Part shown: positions 24,316 to 31,089 of the stretch, in pieces
How positions within the stretch are numbered: the stretch's first letter is position 1
Layout: each line of letters opens with the position of its first letter
Origin: an uncultured Oribacterium sp.
GTDB taxonomy: Bacteria > Bacillota > Clostridia > Lachnospirales > Lachnospiraceae
Direction: 5' to 3'
Assembly (NCBI GenBank): GCA_937927445.1
Contig: CALAOB010000078.1
Span: 1-31,487, forward strand
DNA: 31,487 bases
Notes under the pieces: model-generated
Databases searched by the model: none
What the model saw: the letters and a program-made list of their open reading frames with translations, nothing else
Told to the model about the DNA's origin: nothing
Translations under genes and position numbers: made by a program

Positions 24316-25173
24316 ATGACCGATAAAGACATCGAGATCTTAAAGGATCTATCTGAAACCCACAACATCACGAAAACCGCCCAGCGTCTGTTCACGACAC
24401 AGTCTGCGCTCACGAAGCGGATCCAGTCCATCGAGCAGGAGCTTGGCTGTCAGCTGTTCATCCGCTCGAAAAAGGGCGTGATCCTGACCCCGATCTCCGA
24501 GGCGATCCTCCCCTACGTGCGGACGATCCAGCAGAATCTGTCGCAGATCCGCAGCCTCGCAGCGAATCCGGAAGGAGAACTCTCCGGCACGTTGCAGGTC
24601 GGTGTGGCCGCCAATTATGCCCGCTTTCAGCTCGCAGACGTACTGGAAGCCTTCATTGACCAGTACCCGAAGGTGGATATCCGCCTGAGTACGAAGCGAA
24701 GCCCGGACCTCTATCAGGCGCTGCTCGCCGGAGAAATCAGCCTCGCGGTCATCCGTGGCGAGTTTCCGTGGGCCGAGGGCGATATCGTGCTGAGCGAAGA
24801 GCCGGTGTGCCTCGTGACACGGGACGAGATGGATGAGGAGGCGCTCGCTGCGCTGCCGTTTATCGACCGCACCTCGGACATCAGCTTCGATGTCGGCATC
24901 AGCCGCTGGATGAACGAGCATAAGATCCGCCGACAGTCGGGGCTCCAGATCAACGACGTCGACACGATCATGCAGCTGATCCGGCGCGGCATCGGCTGGA
25001 CCGTGCTTCCTGAAATCTGCCTGCAGAACTTCGAAGGCGTGATAAAGCCGCTCCGATTCAGCTCCGGCGAGGCCTTCACCCGCCGCACCCATCTCCTGTA
25101 TCGCCCGGACTACTTCCGCCTCCCGCAGGTCCAGGCCTTCGTGGAAACCGTGATGAACTGTACACATCACTGA
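24316..25173 (+). CDS. LysR-family transcriptional regulator
   Basis: This 285-aa regulator has the N-terminal LysR helix-turn-helix (about 2-60: ILKDLSETHNITKTAQRLFTTQSALTKRIQSIE) and a two-lobed substrate-binding domain (about 88-285) with LSGTLQVGVAANYARF and QLIRRGIGWTVLPEIC. I use the ATG at 24316, preceded by AAAGGAG at a rather long distance; the frame is open for 38 more codons upstream, but those overlap the -10 box. It converges on the cysteine-type ABC operon, with only 10 nt between the stop codons. It could sense a sulfur or amino-acid signal, but nothing in the sequence proves that. Confidence 0.92.
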   Translation: MTDKDIEILKDLSETHNITKTAQRLFTTQSALTKRIQSIEQELGCQLFIRSKKGVILTPISEAILPYVRTIQQNLSQIRSLAANPEGELSGTLQVGVAANYARFQLADVLEAFIDQYPKVDIRLSTKRSPDLYQALLAGEISLAVIRGEFPWAEGDIVLSEEPVCLVTRDEMDEEALAALPFIDRTSDISFDVGISRWMNEHKIRRQSGLQINDVDTIMQLIRRGIGWTVLPEICLQNFEGVIKPLRFSSGEAFTRRTHLLYRPDYFRLPQVQAFVETVMNCTHH

Positions 25174-25183
25174 TATCTGAGAA

Positions 25184-26125
25184 TCAGTCTACGACGCCGC
25201 CCTCAACGACCATGGAATCCGGGTTGGTATCCTCACCGAACACGGCCTTCAGGGTCTCATCGTAATCCTTGTGGAAGAAGTTCTCCTCGCCGAGGGTCTT
25301 GATCTCATCATTCAGGAAATCGAGGACCGTGCTGTTGCCCTTTGCGACGGCGGCTGCGATGGTGTCATAGTCACCGAGGGTCTCGATACCTACGGTAAAG
25401 CCAGGATTTGCCTTCGCCCATGCGATGACCTCTGTGTTATCCGTGGAGAATGCATCGCCTCTGCCATCGAGGAGCGCGTTGTACGCATCGGCATACGCGT
25501 CATACTTCTGGAGCTTCACCTCCGGGTAATTCTTCTCGAAGTAGGTCTCTGCGGTGGTTCCCTTTGCGACGATGAGGGTCTTATCCTTCAGCTCATCGAT
25601 GGAGCTGATGACCGCATTATCCGGAGATACCACGCCGAGCGCGACCTTCATGTACGGCAGTGCGAAGTCGACCTGCTCCTGTCTTTCCGGTGTCACGGTG
25701 AAGTTTGCGAGGACGATATCTACCTTACCGGTCGCCACATACTCTACGCGAGATGCAGGGTCGAGCGAGGTGAACTCTACGTTTACGCCGAGGTCATCCG
25801 CGATTCTGTGCGCATAGTACACATCGTAGCCCTGGTACTCACCCTGATCATCGACATAGCCGAATGGTGCCTTATCTGAGAAAACGCCGATCTTTACGGT
25901 TCCGGACTGCTTGATCTCGTCAAGAGTACGGAAATTTCCGCTTGCAGCTGCACTGGTCTCGGCAGCTGCTTCTGTTGCGGCAGCCGTAGTGGCGTCTGTC
26001 GCAGCCTCTGTGGCAGCCTCCGTTGCGGTGGCAGTGGTTGCGCTCGGTGTAGAGGAAGCGCCGCATGCAGCCAGACTCGCTGCTGCTACGATGGCGGTAA
26101 ATGCTGCAAATACTGACTTTTTCAT
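25184..26125 (-). CDS. Cysteine-type ABC transporter, substrate-binding lipoprotein (CjaA-like)
   Basis: This 313-aa lipoprotein has a signal peptide with lipobox LAAC (Cys21), an Ala/Thr/Glu spacer (about 29-62) and an SBP_bac_3 domain. Its domain reads LDEIKQSGTVKIGVFSDKAPFGYVD, VDIVLANFTVTPERQEQVDFA, LPYMKVALGVVSPDN and KGTTAETYF, which I recognise as the CjaA/cysteine-binding protein pattern of Campylobacter and of Clostridia. Cysteine is therefore the likely ligand, and the poly-cysteine leader upstream of the operon agrees. AAAAGGAG precedes the ATG. It is the last gene of the operon, 83 nt after the ATPase gene, with a weak hairpin in that gap. Confidence 0.92.
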   Translation of the reverse strand: MKKSVFAAFTAIVAAASLAACGASSTPSATTATATEAATEAATDATTAAATEAAAETSAAASGNFRTLDEIKQSGTVKIGVFSDKAPFGYVDDQGEYQGYDVYYAHRIADDLGVNVEFTSLDPASRVEYVATGKVDIVLANFTVTPERQEQVDFALPYMKVALGVVSPDNAVISSIDELKDKTLIVAKGTTAETYFEKNYPEVKLQKYDAYADAYNALLDGRGDAFSTDNTEVIAWAKANPGFTVGIETLGDYDTIAAAVAKGNSTVLDFLNDEIKTLGEENFFHKDYDETLKAVFGEDTNPDSMVVEGGVVD

Positions 26126-26208
26126 AATTTTTTCTCCTTTTTTAGTGTCATAAAATTAGTATATGTTCATCTGCGTCCACTTTCCGGACAGCTTCCGCAG
26201 GATAAACC

Positions 26209-26979
26209 TCACTCCACCTCGTTCTTCCGCTTCTTCGCGACGAACTCGAAGTTCTCGAGGAACTCCTTCGCTCGTTCGCTCTTCGGCTGGGTGAAGAACG
26301 CTTCCGGCGTCGCCTCCTCGACGATATGGCCGTCATCCAGGAAGATGATCCGGTCGGCGATGGCTCTCGCAAAGGCCATCTCATGGGTGACGATCAGCAT
26401 TGTCAGACCCTGCTCCGCGAGCTCGAGCATAACGTCGAGTACCTCGCGAACCATCTCCGGGTCCAGCGCCGCGGTGACCTCATCGAAGAGCATCATCTCC
26501 GGATGCATCTCGAGGGCCCGCACGATCGCGACACGCTGCTTCTGTCCACCGGACAGCATACGCGGATAAGCGCTTTCCTTATCAGCGAGTCCGACGCGCC
26601 GAAGCAGCTCGCGGGCTTCCTTCTCCGCGTCCGCCTTCGAACGCTTCTGCACCTTCTGCGGTGCCATCGTGATGTTGTCGAGGATCGTTTTATGTGGAAA
26701 AAGATCATAGCTCTGGAATACCATGCCGATCTTCTGCCGGTACTTTGACATCTCCGCACTGCTCTTTCCCGAGATCACTTCTCCGTCGAGGGCAATGCTT
26801 CCATGATTGATCGTCTCGAGACCGTTGATGCAGCGGAGCAGTGTGGATTTTCCGCAGCCGGACGGTCCGAGCAGGACGACGACCTCGCCCTTCTTTACGT
26901 CGAGATCGATCCCCCGGAGGATCTCGAGCTCGCCGAACGATTTATGTAAATCTTTGATTGAAAGCTGTATGTCAGCCAT
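26209..26979 (-). CDS. Cysteine-type ABC transporter, ATP-binding protein
   Basis: This 256-aa ATPase of the GlnQ family energises the importer. Motifs are Walker A GPSGCGKST (38-46), Q-loop Gln89, signature LSGGQKQR (142-149) and Walker B MMLFDEVTAALDP (162-174), then the switch His in VTHEM. DEVTAALDP differs from the common DEPTSALDP but keeps the catalytic Glu. An AGGTG/AAAGGA site precedes the ATG, 20 nt after the second permease gene. The protein is clearly different from the ATPase at 93-857, so the two operons are not a recent duplication. Confidence 0.95.
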   Translation of the reverse strand: MADIQLSIKDLHKSFGELEILRGIDLDVKKGEVVVLLGPSGCGKSTLLRCINGLETINHGSIALDGEVISGKSSAEMSKYRQKIGMVFQSYDLFPHKTILDNITMAPQKVQKRSKADAEKEARELLRRVGLADKESAYPRMLSGGQKQRVAIVRALEMHPEMMLFDEVTAALDPEMVREVLDVMLELAEQGLTMLIVTHEMAFARAIADRIIFLDDGHIVEEATPEAFFTQPKSERAKEFLENFEFVAKKRKNEVE

Positions 26980-26999
26980 ATCACCTGTGTCCTTTCTGT

Positions 27000-27824
27000 T
27001 TAGTTTTTCCAGCGCTTCTCGAGGTAGCGGGCCAGCATGGAGATCGGCCAGCAGGAGAAGAAGTAGAGGAAGAAAACGACGCCGTAGATCGGGAGCGCCG
27101 CGGTCGGGTAGGCGAAGCGGTTCGCGTCGATGATCTGCTGTCCGGTCTTCAGGACCTCCACGACGCCGATCAGGACGATCAGGGAGGTGGTCTTGATCAT
27201 ACGGGTGATCAGGTTGATTGCCAGCGGGATCAGGCGGCGAAGCGTCTGTGGGATGATGACGTAGAGGCTGGTCTGCATCGGGGTCATCCCGAGGGCAGCT
27301 GCGCTCTCGTACTGGTGCTTCGGGATACTGATCAGGGCGCCTCGTACGAGGTCTCCCATCTCGGCCGTGCCCCAGAGGACGAAGACGATAACGGCGCTGA
27401 GCTCACCGGAGAGGTTGATTCCGAAGGCCCGGGTCGTACCGAAGTACACGATGAAGAGTAAGACGAGCTGCGGCATGATACGGATGAAATCGAGGTACAC
27501 GCGGCTCAGGGACTTCGTGACCGAATTCTTCCTCGTCATGAGCATTCCGAAGAGGATGCCCAGCGGGATGGAAATCAGTACCGCGATGAGGGAGATACGG
27601 ATGGTCACCCACAGTCCGCCCAGCAGTCGGATGAAATTGTTTCCCTTAAACAGGATCGAGATGGCCGGCGCCTTCTTCTGGTCGGCGGCCGCCTGTGCGG
27701 ATGCGATGGCCTCCGGTGTGGCGGCGGCCAGCAGCTTCATGCCGAGGCCGCGGAAGCTGTCCGCGAAGTGCAGAAGCTCGAGGCCGAAAGCATTGGCAAA
27801 ATTCTCAATGGCCGAATCCAGCAT
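27000..27824 (-). CDS. Cysteine-type ABC transporter, second permease
   Basis: This 274-aa HisM-type permease has several membrane helices and the EAA loop region around YESAAALGMTPMQTSLYVIIPQ. It is longer than the first permease because of an N-terminal extension of about 70 residues before the first helix. The start is the ATG at 27824 with AAAGGAGG 7 nt upstream; a frame open to 27890 has no binding site. It overlaps the 3' end of the first permease gene by 20 nt, with the binding site inside that gene, so translation is coupled. Two permeases indicate a heterodimeric channel. Confidence 0.93.
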   Translation of the reverse strand: MLDSAIENFANAFGLELLHFADSFRGLGMKLLAAATPEAIASAQAAADQKKAPAISILFKGNNFIRLLGGLWVTIRISLIAVLISIPLGILFGMLMTRKNSVTKSLSRVYLDFIRIMPQLVLLFIVYFGTTRAFGINLSGELSAVIVFVLWGTAEMGDLVRGALISIPKHQYESAAALGMTPMQTSLYVIIPQTLRRLIPLAINLITRMIKTTSLIVLIGVVEVLKTGQQIIDANRFAYPTAALPIYGVVFFLYFFSCWPISMLARYLEKRWKN

Positions 27825-28464
27825 AGCGCAGCCTCCTTTCAAGTAAGGTTCCGAGGATGGAGATCGGAAGCAGGATGATGAGGTAGGCAACGACCAGCAT
27901 GCTGAGGGCTTCCGGGGTCTTGTAGTAGAGACCGATCAGGTCCTTCGCGACGTACATGAGGTCCGCCAGGGCGATGCCGCTGAACACGGAGGTTTCCTTC
28001 AGGAGGAAGATGACATTCGCCACGAGGGACGGCACCGAAACGGCCATGGCCTGTGGGAGGATGACACTCCACATCGTCTGCACCGGGGTCATACCGAGGC
28101 TCAATGCTGACTCCTTCTGGATCGGCTCGACGGTTTCGAGACCGGAACGGAAGGCTTCCGTCATGTAGGAGCCGCCGAGGAAAGCGAGTCCGACGATGCC
28201 ACAGAGCTCTGCGGACCAGCGGATGCCGATCTTCGGAAGACCGAAATACAGGAAAAAGAGTTGTACGAGCAGCGGGGTATTCCGGCTGAGCTCGACGTAA
28301 ACGGAAACGATGTGGCGCAGTACCGGGATCCGGTAGTACTCGACCGCGCTGCACAGGACGCCGACGATGATGGAAAGGATGATGCCCAGGGCACCGATCG
28401 TAAGCGTCAGTCGAGCAGCCTCGACGTACATCGGAATGTACTGCTGAATAAACTGAAAATCCAA
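27805..28464 (-). CDS. Cysteine-type ABC transporter, first permease (TTG start)
   Basis: This 219-aa HisQ/HisM-type permease has five or so hydrophobic segments and the EAA loop region IQKESALSLGMTPVQTMWSVILPQ. The start codon is TTG at 28464, with GAGAGGAG upstream. It is the first structural gene of the operon, about 130 nt after an intrinsic terminator and 190 nt after the poly-cysteine leader ORF, so its expression requires read-through of that terminator. The weak start codon may add a second limit on expression. Confidence 0.94.
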   Translation of the reverse strand: MDFQFIQQYIPMYVEAARLTLTIGALGIILSIIVGVLCSAVEYYRIPVLRHIVSVYVELSRNTPLLVQLFFLYFGLPKIGIRWSAELCGIVGLAFLGGSYMTEAFRSGLETVEPIQKESALSLGMTPVQTMWSVILPQAMAVSVPSLVANVIFLLKETSVFSGIALADLMYVAKDLIGLYYKTPEALSMLVVAYLIILLPISILGTLLERRLRYAGFGH

Positions 28465-28590
28465 AACTGTTTGCTCCTCTCATGGGTCTGTTCGAAGCTG
28501 GATGCCCGTAAGAAATTTTTTTCGTTTCTTAGAGCTTTCGCGGCAGTCGCCCCGGTAACGTTCATCGCATTCCCACAGCTTTTGCGAAAA

Positions 28591-28618
28591 TAAAAAGGAC
28601 CCGCGATGTGCGAGTCCT
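28591..28618 (-). terminator. Attenuator terminator of the cysteine importer operon
   Basis: On the minus strand AGGACTCGC / GCGGGTCCT forms a 9-bp stem (one T-G pair) with loop ACATC, followed by TTTTTATTTT. It lies between the leader-peptide stop codon and the permease gene, so it must be bypassed for operon expression. Confidence 0.93.
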
Positions 28619-28772
28619 CTTCGTCCCAATCAAAACAGATCCTATTCAAAATGAATCCTATCTTCCCGGATGAAATTCAACGCACATCAAAGACGCCCTA
28701 TGGCAAGCCATACAGCAGCAACAGCAACAACATGTATTCATATTACGGTTGCTTCTGAACGTCATGTGCGTT
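28605..28772 (-). promoter_or_regulatory. Alternative RNA pairings linking leader peptide to terminator
   Basis: Three segments of the leader RNA can pair in two ways. Segment 1, AACGCACAT (28764-28772), covers the leader start codon. Segment 2, GATGTGCGTT (28679-28688), covers leader codons 26-29. Segment 3, CGCACATC (28605-28612), is the inner part of the terminator 5' arm and its loop. Segment 1 pairs with 2 over 9 bp, or segment 2 with 3 over 8 bp. The second choice would open the top of the terminator. These pairings are read directly from sequence; the regulatory outcome is inference. Confidence 0.65.
28658..28765 (-). CDS. Poly-cysteine leader peptide of the cysteine importer operon
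   Basis: This 35-aa frame starts with ATG at 28765, has AGGAGG 8 nt upstream and ends with TAG at 28658-28660. It reads MTFRSNRNMNT, then seven consecutive Cys (12-18), then MACHRASLMCVEFHPGR, so nine of 35 residues are Cys, with both TGT and TGC codons used. It lies about 60 nt after a predicted transcription start and just before an intrinsic terminator, upstream of a cysteine-type ABC importer. Such an arrangement is that of a leader peptide for ribosome-mediated attenuation, where scarce Cys-tRNA stalls the ribosome. The peptide itself is probably non-functional. A metal-binding peptide is the alternative, but the terminator and context favour a leader. Confidence 0.85.
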   Translation of the reverse strand: MTFRSNRNMNTCCCCCCCMACHRASLMCVEFHPGR

Positions 28773-28831
28773 TCCTCCTGAAAGAATTTTCCAGCGGAGT
28801 TAATTCCTACTTCCCTACTGGAATTTGTTTA

Positions 28832-28860
28832 ACTTTATCACCATGAAGTGCTGACGTCAA
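28832..28860 (-). promoter_or_regulatory. Promoter of the leader and cysteine importer operon
   Basis: A -35 TTGACG (28855-28860), a 17-bp spacer and a -10 TAAAGT (28832-28837) with an upstream TGA (extended -10) predict a start near 28825. The 5' UTR then holds an AATTCC/GGAATT stem and an alternative TTCCAG/CTGGAA pairing before the leader ORF. Confidence 0.8.
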
Positions 28861-28870
28861 TGCTTTCGAC

Positions 28871-28985
28871 CGGATTCTGCTATCACCATTCGGAATAGAA
28901 GTGAAAACCCCCGCCTGTACGCAGGAACACGGACCTCTCTGGAAACCCTGCCGTGCCCCGGCATCCGCAGCCTGTGCAGAATCCG
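28871..28985. other. Structured element closed by a 10-bp inverted repeat
   Basis: CGGATTCTGC (28871-28880) and GCAGAATCCG (28976-28985) are perfect inverted repeats around 95 nt. Inside are further pairs: CCTG/CAGG around a TACG loop and CACGG/CCGTG. The element fills the gap between the thiC terminator and the cysteine-operon promoter. No reading frame with a ribosome binding site is seen, and I could not match it to a known RNA family. A small RNA or a miniature inverted-repeat element are both possible. Confidence 0.5.
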
Positions 28986-28989
28986 AAAA

Positions 28990-29023
28990 CTTGAAAACCC
29001 CGACATGCCATGGCACGCCGGGG
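28990..29023 (-). terminator. Terminator of thiC
   Basis: On the minus strand a 12-bp stem starting CCCCGGCGTGCC and pairing with GGCATGTCGGGG (two G-T pairs) is followed by TTTTC, 60 nt after the thiC stop codon. Confidence 0.88.
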
Positions 29024-29082
29024 TCTTCAGGTTCATTTTTCAGGATAATGGAAAAAATACTGAAAGCAGTATTTAATCGCGA

Positions 29083-30393
29083 TTAAAGGATGTCGATATG
29101 TTCACCGGCGAGGGCCTTGTTCATGCTGCGGACAGCACAGAACTTACCACACATACTGCAGGTATCGCTGTGGTCGTCCTCCGGGAGACGGTCGTTACGG
29201 ATCTTCTTTGCGGTCTCCGGATCGAGCGCACACTCAAACTGTGCATCCCAGTCCAGGGCCTTACGTGCATCGGCCATCTTATCGTCGATGTCACGCGCAT
29301 GCGGGATACCCTTCGCGATATCCGCTGCGTGGGCAGCGATCTTTGAAGCGATGATGCCCTGCTTTACGTCCTCGAGGTTCGGAAGTGCGAGGTGCTCTGC
29401 CGGAGTTACATAGCAGAGGAAGGAAGCACCGTTCATCGCAGCGACCGCACCACCGATGGCTGCAGTGATGTGATCATAGCCCGGTGCGATATCCGTCACG
29501 AGCGGTCCGAGCACATAGAACGGCGCGCCCATGCAGAGGGTCTTCTGCACTTCCATATTTGCCGCGATCTGGTTGAGTGGCACGTGACCCGGGCCCTCGA
29601 CCATGACCTGAACGTTATGTGCCCAGGCACGCTTCGTGAGCTCACCGAGGCGTACGAGCTCCTCGATCTGGCATACATCGGTCGCATCGGCGAGACAGCC
29701 CGGACGGCAGGCATCGCCGAGGGAAATGGTGACATCATACTCCTCACAGATATCGAGAATCTCGTCGAAGTACTCGTAGAACGGGTTCTCCTGGCCGGTC
29801 ATGCTCATCCATGCGAACACGAGGCTGCCGCCGCGGCTGACGATGTTCATCTTCCGCTGATGCTTGCGGATCTGCTCGATGGTCTTCTGGGTGATACCAC
29901 AGTGCAGAGTCACGAAGTCGACACCGTCCTGCGCATGCAGGCGGATGACATCGAGGAAATCCTTCGCGGTCAGGGTATCGAGGTCACGCTGGTAGTGGAT
30001 GACGCTGTCGTAGACCGGCACCGTACCGATCATCGCCGGACACTCCTTACAGAGCTTCTGACGGAACGGCTGTGTATTTCCATGGCTGGAAAGATCCATG
30101 ATGGACTCTGCACCCATACGAACAGCGCTCATCACCTTCTCCATCTCGAGATCATAATCCTTCATGTCTCTCGACACACCGAGGTTTACGTTGATCTTCG
30201 TCCGAAGCATCGAGCCTACGCCCTCCGGATCCAGACAGGTATGGTTCTTGTTTGCGCAGATCGCGACCTTACCCTCGGCCACCAGCTGACGAAGATTCTC
30301 CTCCGTCATATGCTCCTTCTCTGCGACGATCTTCATCTGCGGTGTGACGATACCCTTGCGCGCCGCATCCATCTGTGTTGTATAATTCTGCAT
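29083..30393 (-). CDS. thiC: Phosphomethylpyrimidine synthase ThiC
   Basis: This 436-aa cytosolic radical-SAM enzyme converts 5-aminoimidazole ribotide to the hydroxymethylpyrimidine phosphate of thiamine. Recognisable stretches are MDLSSHGNTQPFRQ-like MDLSSHGNT, DFVTLHCGIT, SRGGSLVFAWM, SLGDACRPGC, QVMVEGPGHVPLNQI and DIAPGYDHIT. The C-terminal cluster motif is CSMCGKFC (Cys412, 415, 419), that is CX2CX3C, whereas the best-studied ThiC proteins have CX2CX4C; the short archaeal/clostridial-type enzymes are, as I recall, like this one. The N-terminal extension of plant and proteobacterial ThiC is absent. AAAGGAG precedes the ATG. A TPP riboswitch and terminator upstream control it. No other thi gene is in the window. 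Confidence 0.96.
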   Translation of the reverse strand: MQNYTTQMDAARKGIVTPQMKIVAEKEHMTEENLRQLVAEGKVAICANKNHTCLDPEGVGSMLRTKINVNLGVSRDMKDYDLEMEKVMSAVRMGAESIMDLSSHGNTQPFRQKLCKECPAMIGTVPVYDSVIHYQRDLDTLTAKDFLDVIRLHAQDGVDFVTLHCGITQKTIEQIRKHQRKMNIVSRGGSLVFAWMSMTGQENPFYEYFDEILDICEEYDVTISLGDACRPGCLADATDVCQIEELVRLGELTKRAWAHNVQVMVEGPGHVPLNQIAANMEVQKTLCMGAPFYVLGPLVTDIAPGYDHITAAIGGAVAAMNGASFLCYVTPAEHLALPNLEDVKQGIIASKIAAHAADIAKGIPHARDIDDKMADARKALDWDAQFECALDPETAKKIRNDRLPEDDHSDTCSMCGKFCAVRSMNKALAGEHIDIL

Positions 30394-30519
30394 ATTTTCT
30401 CCTTTTCAGACTCGGGATATGCCATGCTCTGTTCAGCGTCCGGCCCATATCCATGAAAAGCTGAACCCCGGCAGGCCCGGGATGCTGCGCATCGCCGTCT
30501 GCCTTTCCTCTGAACATAT

Positions 30520-30547
30520 AAAAAGAGAACACCCGCAGGTGTTCTCT
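30520..30547 (-). terminator. thiC: Riboswitch-controlled terminator upstream of thiC
   Basis: AGAGAACACC / GGTGTTCTCT, a perfect 10-bp stem with a CGCA loop, is followed by TTTTT on the minus strand. It lies about 30 nt after the aptamer, so TPP binding most likely causes premature termination. The remaining 5' UTR to 30393 contains a GGATATG/CATATCC pairing but no gene. Confidence 0.93.
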
Positions 30548-30579
30548 CAGATTCATAAACGTTCAGACGACGTCTCATC

Positions 30580-30680
30580 CTAAGTATTTACCTACGTTGG
30601 CATTATCCAAATCAGGTTGCGGGTCGAGATTTCTGAATCTCCTCTCAGCCGACAGCAGTCAGCTCCCCTCTTTCTTGTAT
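30580..30680 (-). ncRNA. TPP riboswitch (THI element)
   Basis: On the minus strand the conserved elements appear in order: GGGGAGC, GGCTGAGAG, GACCC, ACCTGATTTGGATAATGCCA and CGTAGG. This is the complete thiamine-pyrophosphate aptamer consensus with small variations (ATTTGG for ATCTGG). Limits are approximate because the P1 stem is not clear by eye. It is positioned just after the predicted transcription start and before the terminator and thiC. Confidence 0.96.
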
Positions 30681-30691
30681 TTCGTTCTTAA

Positions 30692-30720
30692 ATTATAGAG
30701 CGCGCGCGTTCCTTTTTCAA
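30692..30720 (-). promoter_or_regulatory. Promoter of the thiC transcript
   Basis: A -35 TTGAAA (30715-30720), a 17-bp spacer and a perfect -10 TATAAT (30692-30697) fit the start of the riboswitch. The spacer contains an alternating GCGCGCGC run. The -35 lies only 7 nt beyond the stop codon of the DUF1667 gene, and no terminator separates them. Confidence 0.85.
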
Positions 30721-30727
30721 GTTCAAT

Positions 30728-31087
30728 TTAGTTCACGTTCTTCGTCGCGACGATCGGCACGCCAGTCCCGGCGACATCCTCCAGGATCACATCCCCGATA
30801 TGAACCGGAGCCTGCACCGAAACGCCCTTCAGCGCCTTCACGCACTCGAAGATCTTTCCCTTCGGAATATCCTCCTTCGTCTTCACCGACACCATATCAT
30901 GGTCTCCACCGGTTACACGTACCGTCGAGGTCACGATTCTCGTCGGATTCGTCACTTCCTTCCGCGCATAGACGTCTCCACGCTTACAGGTATTGCCTGT
31001 GACGCTTACGACCTCACCACCATCGATCTCCACTGTCAGAGGACACCCCATCGGACAGCCGATGCAAATCAGTTTTCTCTCTTCCAT
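30728..31087 (-). CDS. DUF1667 cysteine-cluster protein
   Basis: This 119-aa cytosolic protein has four conserved cysteines in its N-terminal part: Cys8, Cys11 and Cys15 (CIGCPMGC) and Cys34 (GNTCKRG). They probably hold an iron-sulfur cluster or zinc. DUF1667 proteins are regularly encoded with a GlpA/GlpO-like dehydrogenase and an FAD-dependent oxidoreductase in anaerobic Clostridia, where they are thought to serve as electron-transfer partners. The ATG at 31087 has GGAGG 7 nt upstream; a GTG 6 nt earlier is too near that site. The gene starts 3 nt after the upstream gene's stop codon, indicating tight coupling. Confidence 0.92.
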   Translation of the reverse strand: MEERKLICIGCPMGCPLTVEIDGGEVVSVTGNTCKRGDVYARKEVTNPTRIVTSTVRVTGGDHDMVSVKTKEDIPKGKIFECVKALKGVSVQAPVHIGDVILEDVAGTGVPIVATKNVN

Positions 31088-31089
31088 CG

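Noticed and set aside
28658..28765. Metallothionein-like or secreted Cys-rich peptide as the role of the poly-Cys ORF
   Set aside because: Seven adjacent cysteines without spacing do not resemble metal-binding or disulfide-rich peptides, and the promoter, terminator and cysteine importer context fits a leader peptide better.
28807..29016. 69-codon minus-strand frame between thiC and the cysteine operon
   Set aside because: It starts inside the thiC terminator, has no binding site and crosses the operon promoter.
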